Positions 1 through 8,588 of a stretch of 64,000 nt of DNA are shown here, piece by piece. Source of the DNA: MADRE3 sp963718195 (GTDB lineage: Bacteria; Desulfobacterota; Desulfobulbia; Desulfobulbales; Desulfocapsaceae); assembly GCA_963718195.1 (NCBI GenBank), contig CAVQYQ010000006.1, positions 620,001 to 684,000 of the forward strand, given 5' to 3'. Made by a program: the position numbers and the translations under genes. Position 1 is the first letter of the stretch; every line of letters begins with the position of its first letter. The notes below the pieces were generated by a model, which made no database searches, was not told the origin of the DNA, and saw nothing but the letters and a program-made list of their open reading frames with translations.

Positions 1-1
1 A

Positions 2-1195
2 GATATCACCTCCGAGAAGAAAGCGGAGGCGGAGAACCGCAAGCTGCAGGAGCAGCTCATTCACGCCCAGAAAATGGAGTCCATGGGGACGCTTGCCGGC
101 GGTATTGCGCACGATTTCAACAACCTGCTGATGGGGATTCAGGGCAGGGCGTCACTGATGTCAGCCGATTTGCCGGACTACCATCTTTATCGGGAACATG
201 TCGAGGCCATTGAGGATTATGTCCGCAGTGCCAGTGAGTTGACCAAGCAGCTCCTCGGATTTGCACGGGGTGGAAAATATGAAGTCAAGCCGATCGATCT
301 CAATAATCTTCTCGAGACAAGTGCGAAAATGTTTGGCCGAACAAGGAAAGAAATCCAAATTCACACCAGGATGCATTCAGACCCACTCGTGGTCGCTGCT
401 GATCGCGGCCAGATCGAACAGGTGTTACTTAACATGTACGTTAATTCCTGGCATGCCATGCCCGACAGCGGCATGCTTTACCTGGAAACCAGGAGCGTCG
501 AGCTTGATGAAATGCACAGCCGGGTGCATAAGATAAGGGCCGGTAAGTATGGGGTACTGGTGGTAAAGGATACCGGTATCGGCATGGACAAGGCTACACT
601 CCAGCAGATTTTCGATCCCTTCTTCACCACCAAGGAAAAAGGCCGTGGAACCGGACTGGGATTGGCGTCTGCGTATGGAATTATTAAAAACCATGGCGGC
701 ACGATTACCGTCGACAGCCAGTTGGGACAAGGGGCCGCCTTCACGATTCTGCTACCGCTGACAGGTGCTGCGGTTCAACCAGAGGACCAGCCGAAACCTG
801 GCTTGCTGGGAGGGAATGAAGTGGTTCTTCTGGTGGACGATGAACAGATGATTATTGATGTGGGCCAGGCCATGCTGGAGAAATTGGGTTACCGGGTCAT
901 TGCTGCCAAGGGCGGTTCTGCTGCCGTTGAGATACTCAACAAACAGGATCAGGTTATTGATCTTGTCGTCCTTGACCTGGTCATGCCGGGAATTGATGGC
1001 AGCCAGGTTTTCGATGAGATCAAGGCCCTGAGACCGGGTTTACCGGTATTGCTGTCGAGCGGCTATGCCATGGACGATATTGCCGAGAACCTTATGGGCA
1101 AAGGTTGCCAGGGATTCATTCAAAAACCCTTCAACATGGCGATCCTGTCCGAGCATGTCAGGCAGGTGCTGGACAGCAAAGAAACAGGTGTCTAG
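2..1195 (+). CDS. hybrid sensor histidine kinase/response regulator, 5' end outside window
   Basis: The reading frame is open from base 2, so the N-terminal sensor part lies upstream. Numbering from the Met at base 74, a HisKA box carries the phospho-accepting His13 (GGIAHDFNN). An N box follows near residue 120 (NMYVNSWHAM), then a G1 box DTGIGMD at 166-172 and a G2 box GRGTGLGLA at 190-198. A receiver domain starts near residue 250 (VLLVDDEQ), with phospho-acceptor Asp301 (VVLDLVMPG) and the conserved Lys-Pro near 353. The residues just before the HisKA box are Glu/Lys-rich and look like the coiled coil that usually follows a PAS domain. The kinase would autophosphorylate and pass phosphate to its own receiver. 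Output and signal cannot be told from this fragment. Confidence 0.93.
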   Translation, partial: DITSEKKAEAENRKLQEQLIHAQKMESMGTLAGGIAHDFNNLLMGIQGRASLMSADLPDYHLYREHVEAIEDYVRSASELTKQLLGFARGGKYEVKPIDLNNLLETSAKMFGRTRKEIQIHTRMHSDPLVVAADRGQIEQVLLNMYVNSWHAMPDSGMLYLETRSVELDEMHSRVHKIRAGKYGVLVVKDTGIGMDKATLQQIFDPFFTTKEKGRGTGLGLASAYGIIKNHGGTITVDSQLGQGAAFTILLPLTGAAVQPEDQPKPGLLGGNEVVLLVDDEQMIIDVGQAMLEKLGYRVIAAKGGSAAVEILNKQDQVIDLVVLDLVMPGIDGSQVFDEIKALRPGLPVLLSSGYAMDDIAENLMGKGCQGFIQKPFNMAILSEHVRQVLDSKETGV

Positions 1196-1302
1196 ACATG
1201 ATATTTCATAACTTGAGACGGCCTGACGCATGATGATTTTCCCAAAAGCGACGCGGGATAGCAGGAGGCCGTATCGATCTGCCCGAAGGGTGGAAACCCA
1301 GG

Positions 1303-1638
1303 CTATCCCTTAACCAGTTTCAGATGATACTTTTCTCTGATTTTTTTCCATAATTCTTTGATAATCACCATGGCAGGATCTTCGAAACTGTCGTAACTCC
1401 TGCCAAGATACAGCTGACATGAAGAAATCAGGTGATGATTGCCGTTATAGAGGCCAAATTCTTTGCGAATTGATTTGGCCAGTGCCAGGTAAACGGTAGA
1501 GTCAAGTTCCTCTTCTGACAGCTTGGCCATGATGACCCTGTCTTTCAGGATGAGGTCTTCAAACAGGATGTTGACCGCATCTTCCACAGTACGGGGGAGT
1601 TCGTTTGGTTGCTCTTTGTCGAGTGGTTGAAACATCAT
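1303..1638 (-). CDS. conserved hypothetical protein, DUF6794-like
   Basis: A 111-residue soluble protein without signal peptide or membrane segment. The pattern LPRTVEDAVNILFEDL near the N-terminus, an Arg-Lys-Glu-Phe-Gly-Leu segment in the middle and a C-terminal MVIIKELWKKIRE resembles small proteins grouped as DUF6794, whose function is unknown. I make that link from memory of the pattern. It faces the kinase gene convergently and stands alone. Two adjacent ATG codons at the 5' end make the start uncertain by one codon, and there is no strong ribosome-binding site. Confidence 0.65.
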   Translation of the reverse strand: MMFQPLDKEQPNELPRTVEDAVNILFEDLILKDRVIMAKLSEEELDSTVYLALAKSIRKEFGLYNGNHHLISSCQLYLGRSYDSFEDPAMVIIKELWKKIREKYHLKLVKG

Positions 1639-1882
1639 TATATAGATCTCAATTTCTGCAAATTACGGGAAATAAACCGAATGTGTTGCATTTCGAGTAA
1701 AGGGGTTGCAGTTACTCTGACATGCTGTTTTGAGTATTGCTGCCCCGGTTTGTTTATACCACAATGTAAGACATCAAGCGGAACTTTCATGGAAAAAGTT
1801 ATATGTTGCCTATCTTTTTGTAGTGCTTACCATAGGTCTGGAAGACATACGTGAACAATAAATATCATACAGGAGTTGTAGC

Positions 1883-2308
1883 ATGGCGGTTAAAAAGGGC
1901 GATACGGTAAAGGTGCATTATACCGGGACGTTGGAAGATGGGGAGGTGTTTGATTCTTCCCAGGGGCATGATCCTCTTTCCTTTACTGTGGGCAGTGGAC
2001 AGGTTATTCCCGGTTTTGAAGATGCGGTGTTGGGCATGGAAATCGGGGGAAAAAAGGACGTTTTGATTCCGGTAGAGCGTGCTTACGGGAAAAGAAAGGA
2101 AGAAATGGTTATTGTCGCTCCGGTAGAGCAGATACCTCCCGGCCTTGATCCGGAAATTGGCCAGATGCTTGAAGTCGGTGGTACCGGTGGCGAGATTCTC
2201 AAGGTGCGTGTCGTTGCTCTTGACGATGAAAATATTACCCTCGATGCCAATCCGCCACTCGCCGGAATGGACCTTAACTTTTCCATAGAACTGGTCAGCG
2301 TTGGCTGA
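1883..2308 (+). CDS. FKBP-type peptidyl-prolyl cis-trans isomerase, SlyD-like
   Basis: A 141-residue protein that starts MAVKKGDTVKVHYTG, the typical opening of SlyD-type FKBPs. The FKBP core is made of residues 1 to about 70 and the last 20 or so. The segment around 72-118 is the insert-in-flap chaperone domain (IVAPVEQIPPG). It should catalyse prolyl isomerisation and assist folding in the cytoplasm. It lacks the His/Cys-rich metal-binding tail of Escherichia coli SlyD, so a nickel-handling role is not supported. An AGGAG site sits about ten bases before the ATG. It converges on the radical SAM gene with an 11-base gap. Confidence 0.93.
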   Translation: MAVKKGDTVKVHYTGTLEDGEVFDSSQGHDPLSFTVGSGQVIPGFEDAVLGMEIGGKKDVLIPVERAYGKRKEEMVIVAPVEQIPPGLDPEIGQMLEVGGTGGEILKVRVVALDDENITLDANPPLAGMDLNFSIELVSVG

Positions 2309-2319
2309 AAAGAAAGTCT

Positions 2320-3855
2320 TTAGCGGAGATTGACGATTGGATCGTCCATGCAGAAAAACGGGGCGTGATTCGAGGTGAAAAATGGCGGATCACGTTGGAG
2401 AATCGTATTTATCTCTGGGACCTTTCGAAAACAATTCTGAAGAAAAGATCTGACGGACCTGCGATCCCACCCTCGGGGATGATCAAAATCACAGTAAAGA
2501 GACAAATCACCATCTGAAAAGCGATTTTTTAGATCGTCTGCGTTAGGTCCGCATACCGGCATGTTGAAAATTGCCAGGTTGAGAAAGGTGACAGCTTGAT
2601 GGTGGTTTGTAACAAAATCCATGGTCATCCGGGCTTCTTCTTCCGTTTCGTGCGGGGTCCCGAAGAGCAGATAGATGTACGTCGCAATTCCCGCTTTTTC
2701 CAGATTACCGAGCACCCGTGCAGCACGGTTCAGGCTGATACCCTTTTTCATCTGGTCCAGAACATGCTGGGAACCGGATTCAAGACCAAGCTTGAGCATG
2801 ACGCAGCCCGATTTTTTCAAGGCATGACAGAAATCAGGGTTCTCAAGTTCCCGCTCAAATCTGCTGAAGCCATACCAGGCAACTCCCGGTGGTTGTTCTA
2901 TCAGGGTTGTCAGCAGGGCAGGGCTCATGGCATTGTCAAGAAAATGGAGCAGGAGTGGTTTATGGCTGGAGATCAAATCTGAAATTTCATCAATAACCCG
3001 ATCAGGACTGTTTTGAGAGAAACAGCTGTTTTCTGCATGGTCGGGGCAGAAGGTGCATTTCTTCCAGTAACATCCGTCTGAGGCGGCATAGGGAAGGACT
3101 GGGCCTGGAGCAAGATAGCTGCCAAAGTCCATGCCCGAGTAATCCGGTTTGCCCGGCAGCCGCTCCGGCTGGTGACCCATCAACTCAAGCAGCGCTTGTT
3201 CACCGGGACCTTTTATGAGGTGGTCAACATAACCGGAAAAACGATTCAGCCAGGTTGAACTGCTCATCCAAGAGGTAATCACACCACCTCCGGCAACGGT
3301 TTGAATGGTCGGATAAAACGCTCTGATATACCCGAGTATTGCAAAGCCGGTAAGGGCCTGGCTCAGGTATGAAAATGAAATTCCGATGAAGGTAAAAGAA
3401 GATCCCTCCAGAAGAGAATCAAGGCGGCTGCTGAAGTTTGAATAAAAAGGATTCTTACGGTACTGCTCGGCAGCCTCGAGCAGATCACAGCTTTTCAGCG
3501 GTGAGAGCTCCGGGTCACTATAGTTTGCAAGCGAGAGCTCAAGACCTGCAGGCCTGCCAAAATTTGCTACAACCCGGTTCAGGTCCTTTACCGCCCGCCT
3601 GTAGCGATCCGGTTGGTGATAGATAGTGCTGGATCGAAGATCCCGTATATGGTGATCTCGATTTTTAAAGGCTCGTCGACTCCAGGTATCCTGGGCAGTA
3701 GCTCCAGTGGCAATTAGATCAAGCATGCAATCCAGATTCAGGTCAATGGTGACACAATCGATTCGCCTTTCCCGCAGAGCTCCGGCAAGACGGGCAATTC
3801 CTGCCGGTGGCTCACAAATTTTTGCGGCCGGTGGGAAAAGAAGAAGTATAGACAT
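2320..3855 (-). CDS. B12-binding-type radical SAM protein
   Basis: A 511-residue protein. The N-terminal 200 or so residues look like a cobalamin-binding (Rossmann) domain, with LLLFPPAAKICEPPAGIARLAG at the start, typical of B12-dependent radical SAM enzymes. The radical SAM core begins near residue 255 with cluster cysteines C262, C267 and C270 in a CYWKKCTFC motif. The spacing is CX4CX2C rather than the classic CX3CX2C, as found in a subset of this superfamily. Later come GLESGSQHVLDQM and the YIYLLFGTP strand, both typical of the Elp3/B12 group. The substrate cannot be predicted. The gene is monocistronic, and no peptide precursor is evident nearby. Confidence 0.88.
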   Translation of the reverse strand: MSILLLFPPAAKICEPPAGIARLAGALRERRIDCVTIDLNLDCMLDLIATGATAQDTWSRRAFKNRDHHIRDLRSSTIYHQPDRYRRAVKDLNRVVANFGRPAGLELSLANYSDPELSPLKSCDLLEAAEQYRKNPFYSNFSSRLDSLLEGSSFTFIGISFSYLSQALTGFAILGYIRAFYPTIQTVAGGGVITSWMSSSTWLNRFSGYVDHLIKGPGEQALLELMGHQPERLPGKPDYSGMDFGSYLAPGPVLPYAASDGCYWKKCTFCPDHAENSCFSQNSPDRVIDEISDLISSHKPLLLHFLDNAMSPALLTTLIEQPPGVAWYGFSRFERELENPDFCHALKKSGCVMLKLGLESGSQHVLDQMKKGISLNRAARVLGNLEKAGIATYIYLLFGTPHETEEEARMTMDFVTNHHQAVTFLNLAIFNMPVCGPNADDLKNRFSDGDLSLYCDFDHPRGWDRRSVRSFLQNCFRKVPEINTILQRDPPFFTSNHAPFFCMDDPIVNLR

Positions 3856-4310
3856 GTATGACAGACCTCGCCTGGCTTATGGTTGATCGGTTCCGATCAG
3901 GAAATTACCTGGAACACAGTATGCTGAGTCGATAATCCTGCAGGTACACTGCGGTATAGTTGCGATAATAAATCCAGTCCGCTGAGCAGTATCTGAATCC
4001 ACCCACAAATTCAAGTAAATTTGGTCATTGGACCATGATTAATCTCTGTATTGCCTTCTTTCTCATGCGCTCTTGAACTTTGTGCCACTGTTATATCCAC
4101 CAACGTCACTCAAATGTCTGGCGATAATCGGGGACTTGTATATAATGTGCCGTTTTACATCAACGGGAAGATAATGTTTTTCTGGTTTATTGACATCCTG
4201 CAGTATGTTCGCATACTCTATGAGCTCTTGGAATTGTCCCGGACCAGAGCAGGAGTCACCTGCTTTTGAATAGACCAGATTATGGAATGAATTGCTGAGG
4301 TATAGATGCT
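3856..4310. other. 455-bp intergenic region, no gene seen
   Basis: This stretch lies between the divergent radical SAM and Tim44-like genes and must hold promoters for both. A 72-codon frame beginning with TTG at 4051 has no ribosome-binding site and unconvincing composition, so I do not call it. I see no tRNA, no strong hairpin and no repeat. Confidence 0.5.
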
Positions 4311-5225
4311 ATGTCTTTTATGAGACCTGTTGTTATCCTGATGAGCCTCTTATTCACGCTCGTGCTGGTGAGTGGGGGAGGAAGCTTCGAAAACGCTGAA
4401 GCCCGATCGTTCAAGGGTGGCAGAATGTTTAAGAAAAGTGTGCCCTCCTATAAAGCCCCTGCTCAGAAGCAGAACCCTGCGGGTATGCAACAGAAGAGAG
4501 GTTTCGGCAGTGGCCTGGCAGGAGGACTCCTTGGCGGTGCACTCGGTGCGCTGCTCTTCGGCTCACTGTTTGGTATGGGTGGCCAGGGGATGGGAATTCT
4601 ACCTCTTCTCCTTTTGGCGGGCATTGCCTTCTTTATCTTTAAATCATTTACAAGAAGACAGGCGATGCAGCAGAACGGTTACCGGGCGCCTCCGGGCTCC
4701 CCCCCACCAGGGCAGACTGGTTTTGACAGCGCCATGGGTACCCAAGACATGTCCTGGCCGACTCAAAACCCGGTGGGAGAAGGCCTGAACCTGATTCGCC
4801 AGACTGATCCGGGTTTTGATGAAAAATATTTTGTTGAAATTGCCTCTGATGTCTTCTTTCAGGTCCAGGCGGGCTGGATGAGAAGGGATATTTCATCGTA
4901 TCGACACCTTCTCGGAAGTCAGCTGGCAGACGAATATGAAAGACACTTCGGAGATATGGCTGCCAAAGGGCAACTCAACAAACTGGAAAATATCGCCATC
5001 AGAAGCGTTGAGATCGTTGCGGCCGGGAGCGAGAACGGAGAAGATTTCGTCACCGTATTGTTCACTGCTAACCTCCTTGATTATGTCGTTGACGAGCAGA
5101 GCGGTGATCTTGTCTCAGGAAGTATGACTGAGCCGGTGAAATTTGCAGAGGAATGGAGTTGGGCGCGGCCTGTGCGGACCCAGGAATGGCGACTTGAGGG
5201 GATAGAAGTTGTAGAGGATTGGTAG
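4311..5225 (+). CDS. Tim44-like domain membrane protein
   Basis: A 304-residue protein. A hydrophobic signal or anchor covers residues 6 to about 24. A Gly-rich hydrophobic stretch (GLAGGLLGGALGALLFGSLFG, then LPLLLLAGIAFFIF) around 70-115 forms membrane segments. The C-terminal half, from about residue 150, is the soluble Tim44/MRPL45-like domain (NLIRQTDPGFDEKYF, then a beta-rich end with EWSWARPVRTQEWRLEGIE). Bacterial members are inner-membrane proteins of poorly defined role. The pdxH gene follows after 25 bases and may be co-transcribed. Confidence 0.87.
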   Translation: MSFMRPVVILMSLLFTLVLVSGGGSFENAEARSFKGGRMFKKSVPSYKAPAQKQNPAGMQQKRGFGSGLAGGLLGGALGALLFGSLFGMGGQGMGILPLLLLAGIAFFIFKSFTRRQAMQQNGYRAPPGSPPPGQTGFDSAMGTQDMSWPTQNPVGEGLNLIRQTDPGFDEKYFVEIASDVFFQVQAGWMRRDISSYRHLLGSQLADEYERHFGDMAAKGQLNKLENIAIRSVEIVAAGSENGEDFVTVLFTANLLDYVVDEQSGDLVSGSMTEPVKFAEEWSWARPVRTQEWRLEGIEVVEDW

Positions 5226-5250
5226 GGTTGGATTTCGGAGCCGCTGTTAC

Positions 5251-5889
5251 ATGGACATAAGTCATCTTCGCAGGGAATATTTGCATGGTGGTCTGAATCG
5301 ATCAGATTTGAGCGCTGATCCGATTGATCAGTTTGCAAAGTGGTTTGAACAGGCCCGGAAAACAAAGATTGCAGAGCCAACAGCAATGGTCATGGCTACG
5401 GTAAACCGCGCCGGGCAGCCGAGTCAACGTTCGGTATTGTTGAAATATTTTGATGAAAGAGGGTTTGTTTTCTTTACCAATTACGGTAGTCGAAAGGCCG
5501 AGGAAATTGGACAGAACAGCAAGGTCAGCCTGTTGTTTGTATGGCTCGAACTGGAACGACAGATCATGATAAACGGCAGTGCTGCAAAAATATCGGCGGC
5601 TGATTCCGCCAAATATTTTATGAGTCGCCCCAAAAACAGCCAGGTGGCCGCCTGGGTATCAAGTCAGAGTCACTCACTCTCTTCCCGGCAGGCGCTGATG
5701 CAGAAGTTTGGAGAGATGAAGAAGAAATTCAGTGAGGGAAAGGTTCCAATCCCTTCATTCTGGGGCGGATACCGTGTTGTCCCTACTGAAATTGAGTTCT
5801 GGCAAGGTCGGGTAAACAGGCTTCATGACCGGTTTATCTATCGCAGAGGCGAGGCTGAACAGTGGAATATTGAACGGCTGAATCCATAA
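5251..5889 (+). CDS. pdxH: pyridoxamine 5'-phosphate oxidase
   Basis: A 212-residue protein of normal family length. It begins MDISHLRREY and contains FMN- and substrate-binding signatures: RSVLLKYFDERGFVFFTNYGS near the middle of the first half, SQVAAWVSSQS, and the C-terminal EFWQGRVNRLHDR with the catalytic Arg/His. It oxidises pyridoxine or pyridoxamine phosphate to pyridoxal phosphate using FMN and oxygen. Oxygen as electron acceptor suggests the host meets oxygen at times. It lies 25 bases after the Tim44-like gene and converges on rtcB. Confidence 0.95.
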   Translation: MDISHLRREYLHGGLNRSDLSADPIDQFAKWFEQARKTKIAEPTAMVMATVNRAGQPSQRSVLLKYFDERGFVFFTNYGSRKAEEIGQNSKVSLLFVWLELERQIMINGSAAKISAADSAKYFMSRPKNSQVAAWVSSQSHSLSSRQALMQKFGEMKKKFSEGKVPIPSFWGGYRVVPTEIEFWQGRVNRLHDRFIYRRGEAEQWNIERLNP

Positions 5890-5902
5890 TCTTTCTGACT
5901 GA

Positions 5903-7078
5903 TTACCCTTTAATTACCGCCAGCGGTTGTAATATTTCCAGGACGTCTACCAGGTCTTCCTGGAGCGAGATCACTTTTTGAATATCCTTGTAGGCACCAG
6001 CGGCCTCCTCAAGGTCTCGACGTCGTCTGAGTGCGTGGAGTATCCCCTGCTGTTCAAGCTTTTTTTTCTCAGCTTCCAGGTCCAGTTGTCGCTGTGCCTG
6101 CTTTCTTCCCAGTCTTCTCCCGGCACCGTGTGAGCAGGAACAGAAGCTTTCTGGATTCCCTTTTCCCGCAACGATAAAGCTGGCAGTTCCTTGGGAACCG
6201 GGGATGATGCCAATCTCATCAAGGTATGCGCGGGTAGCTCCTTTTCTATGTACCATCACTTTTTTGCCGAAATGGGTTTCGGCAGCAGCGTAATTGTGGG
6301 CAATATTGATGGGGGGGTCAAAGTGGATATCTGCTCCGACAGTTTCAAGAAACGCCTCCTGGATACGCTCCAGCATCAGCAGTCGGTTTTTATGGGCAAA
6401 ATTGACACAGTAGTTCATTTCGTCCAGGTAATGTCGTCCTTCTTTGCTGTCAAGGGGCAGACAGGCAAGCTGCCATGCAGGTGGTATTGGTAGACGATTT
6501 TTTTTGTTCAGGCTGGTCGCAATTTTGTTGTAGTGATGTGCTACTTTAAACCCCAGATTCCTGCTGCCAGAATGGACCATGATCCAGATTCTCTGGTCAG
6601 ATGCCTGCTGGAACTCGATAAAGTGATTCCCTCCCCCCAATGTTCCGGCCTGGGTCCGTGCATTGTCATATTGCTGTTCGACAATGGGAAGCTGCCCATT
6701 TGCTGCCGACTGGAGCGGGGGCAGTGTTTCAACCGGAAGCGGTTTTTGGTGGTGTTTGAAGCCAAGCGGAACGTTTTTCCGAATCGCTTTCATTGCCTGC
6801 TTCATTCGTGACTGGTCGATGTCTGTCTCTGATGTCTTTACCGCACAGACACCGCAACCGATATCGACACCAACAGCATTGGGAATAATAACGTCTTCAG
6901 TTGCCAGGATCCCCCCGATCGGCATGCCATAGCCGAAATGGGCATCGGGCATTATCGCGATGTGATGAAATGCAAATGGTAAATTGGCAAGATTGCGGGC
7001 TTGCTGGAGTGCACCTTCCTCAATGTCGTCAAGCCAGAGCTTGATAGGTATAGATTCTGAGGTGAGTATTGTTTTCAT
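5903..7078 (-). CDS. rtcB: RtcB family RNA-splicing ligase
   Basis: A 391-residue RtcB-type protein. The frame is open upstream to 7240, but family similarity begins at MKTILTSESIPIKLW, so I place the start at 7078. Metal- and GMP-binding motifs are visible: VGVDIGCGVCAV with the metal-binding Asp and Cys, GTLGGGNHFIEF, VHSGSRNLG, HRKGATRA and the nucleotidyl-acceptor His in SCSHGAGRRLGR. RtcB joins 2',3'-cyclic phosphate or 3'-phosphate RNA ends to 5'-hydroxyl ends using GTP. The length fits the shorter RtcB2-like branch. The gene starts one base after the end of the pseudouridine synthase gene, which suggests one transcript of RNA-processing functions. Confidence 0.95.
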   Translation of the reverse strand: MKTILTSESIPIKLWLDDIEEGALQQARNLANLPFAFHHIAIMPDAHFGYGMPIGGILATEDVIIPNAVGVDIGCGVCAVKTSETDIDQSRMKQAMKAIRKNVPLGFKHHQKPLPVETLPPLQSAANGQLPIVEQQYDNARTQAGTLGGGNHFIEFQQASDQRIWIMVHSGSRNLGFKVAHHYNKIATSLNKKNRLPIPPAWQLACLPLDSKEGRHYLDEMNYCVNFAHKNRLLMLERIQEAFLETVGADIHFDPPINIAHNYAAAETHFGKKVMVHRKGATRAYLDEIGIIPGSQGTASFIVAGKGNPESFCSCSHGAGRRLGRKQAQRQLDLEAEKKKLEQQGILHALRRRRDLEEAAGAYKDIQKVISLQEDLVDVLEILQPLAVIKG

Positions 7079-7079
7079 T

Positions 7080-7718
7080 TTAAAAGGGTGGTTCAGATGA
7101 AAAGGTGCACGGTTTATTGGTTTCGGGATGATAAAAAGAGATAAAATTACTGTGCAGCAGCATTTGGTCGCCATCGTTTCCCGAGCCGTAAAGATAATCA
7201 CCGACAATTGGTGAACCAAGACCTTCCGGGTGGGCTGCATGGAGTCGAAGCTGGTGGGTCCTGCCGGTCAGGGGGATAAACTCGACACGGGTGGTTGATG
7301 GTTCGGTGGCGAGTTTGCGCCACAAGGTCACTCCCTGTTTACCGTTTACCGGGTCAAACACCTGGTATGGCCGGTTATCGGGATCAAGGCGGAATGCCAG
7401 TTCAATAGTCCCTGAATCCTCTTCGAGGTGGCCTTCAAGAATGGCAACATAGCGCTTGAGCACCAGCCGGTATTGGAATTGTCTCACCAGATTACGATGG
7501 GCAGTTGATGTCCTGGCCAGGAGCATCAGCCCAGAAGTCATCATGTCAAGGCGATGCACAGCAGGCTGATCCGGCAGGTCAGGGTAACACTCTTTTGCCC
7601 TGGACACGACGCAGTCCTGTTTTTCCGCTCCCCTTCCAGGAACCGACAGCAGGCCGCCCGGTTTACTGATAACCAGGATAAATCGGTCTTCATGCAGGAT
7701 GTTCAGGTCGATTGACAA
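7080..7718 (-). CDS. RluA-type pseudouridine synthase, catalytic part (separate frame)
   Basis: The frame encodes the catalytic domain of an RluA-family pseudouridine synthase: LVISKPGGLLSVPGRG, the catalytic Asp motif AVHRLDMMTSGLMLLA, and TGRTHQLRLHAA near the end. The enzyme would isomerise uridine in rRNA or tRNA. The longest possible frame reaches 7982, but family similarity begins at ILSIDLNILHED. I propose a TTG start at 7716-7718, with AGAGGA about nine bases upstream. In longer family members this domain is joined directly to the domain encoded by the overlapping upstream frame. So this is either a split gene translated by coupling, or one gene broken by a single-base frameshift near 7718-7735. 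Confidence 0.82.
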   Translation of the reverse strand: MSIDLNILHEDRFILVISKPGGLLSVPGRGAEKQDCVVSRAKECYPDLPDQPAVHRLDMMTSGLMLLARTSTAHRNLVRQFQYRLVLKRYVAILEGHLEEDSGTIELAFRLDPDNRPYQVFDPVNGKQGVTLWRKLATEPSTTRVEFIPLTGRTHQLRLHAAHPEGLGSPIVGDYLYGSGNDGDQMLLHSNFISFYHPETNKPCTFSSEPPF

Positions 7719-8511
7719 AATCCTGTTTCCTCTGTTCGATGCCACACAACAGAAAACCAAGCAGTGGCTGACATTTCTCAATGCACGGTGGATAGAACTG
7801 ACCATGCTTTTTGGTGCCCGATCGGTTGCTCCTGCCAAAATAGAATTCAGCCAGTGATAACGGCAAAAGATCTGAGGCAGCAGCCAGGCGGAGCAGTTTG
7901 GGCGCGCAGCAATCTCCGGCTCCTGTCGGTTTTCCACCCGGAAGGGTGAACGCCTGATGTAATGTAGCGGTTTCACCTGCAAAATTCTGTAACTGATAAA
8001 GATCGTGAAGCTTAATCATTAACTGTTGTGAGAGCTGGCGGCGTTGGTTTGACAACAACTGATGCTGGTCCGAATCGGCGGGAAATCGTTTCATTTTAGC
8101 GCCAAGCGCCTTGATCTTTCTTTCAACAGGGTCATGCAGTGCTTGAAATATTTGCAGATCAAAAAGTGGCGGAGCCCAGCCCTCAACAAACCACAGTCCG
8201 TTGAACTGGCCGGAAAATGCATAGAGCCATGATGTATCCCCGTGCCGATCGAGACATTTGAGGACACCGAACATCTTTCCACGCTGTTCACCGAACAAGG
8301 GTGCGGTCGAAAAGCGTGAATCTTCGCTGGAGTCGGTAAAAAGGGTAATCGCTTTTTTTTCCTCCAATATTTCGATCAGCTCTCTCCCCTTCTGCCTGGC
8401 GGCCGAAGAAGGAAGTGCATGGATTTCCATGCAGCAGGTACAATACCCGGAACAGCCCAGTTTGTTTTTATTTGATGCCATTCCATGATTTTCGTCGTTA
8501 ACGGGGACCAT
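7690..8511 (-). CDS. N-terminal domain of long RluA-type pseudouridine synthase, +1 frame
   Basis: This 273-residue frame matches the N-terminal extension of the long RluA-type enzymes: GKMFGVLKCLDRHGDTSWLYAFSGQ, a helical KIKALGAKMKRF segment, then GGKPTGAGDCCAPKLLRLAA and the Cys-containing QFYPPCIEKCQPLLGFLLCG that normally leads straight into the catalytic domain. A Cys cluster GCSGYCTCC opens the protein. After LLCGIEQRK the frame departs from the family and stops at 7690, while the catalytic domain continues one base forward. Start choice is uncertain: Met1 at 8511 or Met11 at 8481, neither with a clear ribosome-binding site. Confidence 0.75.
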   Translation of the reverse strand: MVPVNDENHGMASNKNKLGCSGYCTCCMEIHALPSSAARQKGRELIEILEEKKAITLFTDSSEDSRFSTAPLFGEQRGKMFGVLKCLDRHGDTSWLYAFSGQFNGLWFVEGWAPPLFDLQIFQALHDPVERKIKALGAKMKRFPADSDQHQLLSNQRRQLSQQLMIKLHDLYQLQNFAGETATLHQAFTLPGGKPTGAGDCCAPKLLRLAAASDLLPLSLAEFYFGRSNRSGTKKHGQFYPPCIEKCQPLLGFLLCGIEQRKQDFVNRPEHPA

Positions 8512-8588
8512 TCAGAGTATTCTCAGAAGATTAAGGATCCATCACCTATAGAGTAATAACAGTTCAAAACTAAATACGATTTCTATTT

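Noticed and set aside
7718..7740. Classic -1 slippery site for the split pseudouridine synthase
   Set aside because: No X XXY YYZ heptamer is present, and the needed shift is +1, so a programmed -1 event is excluded.
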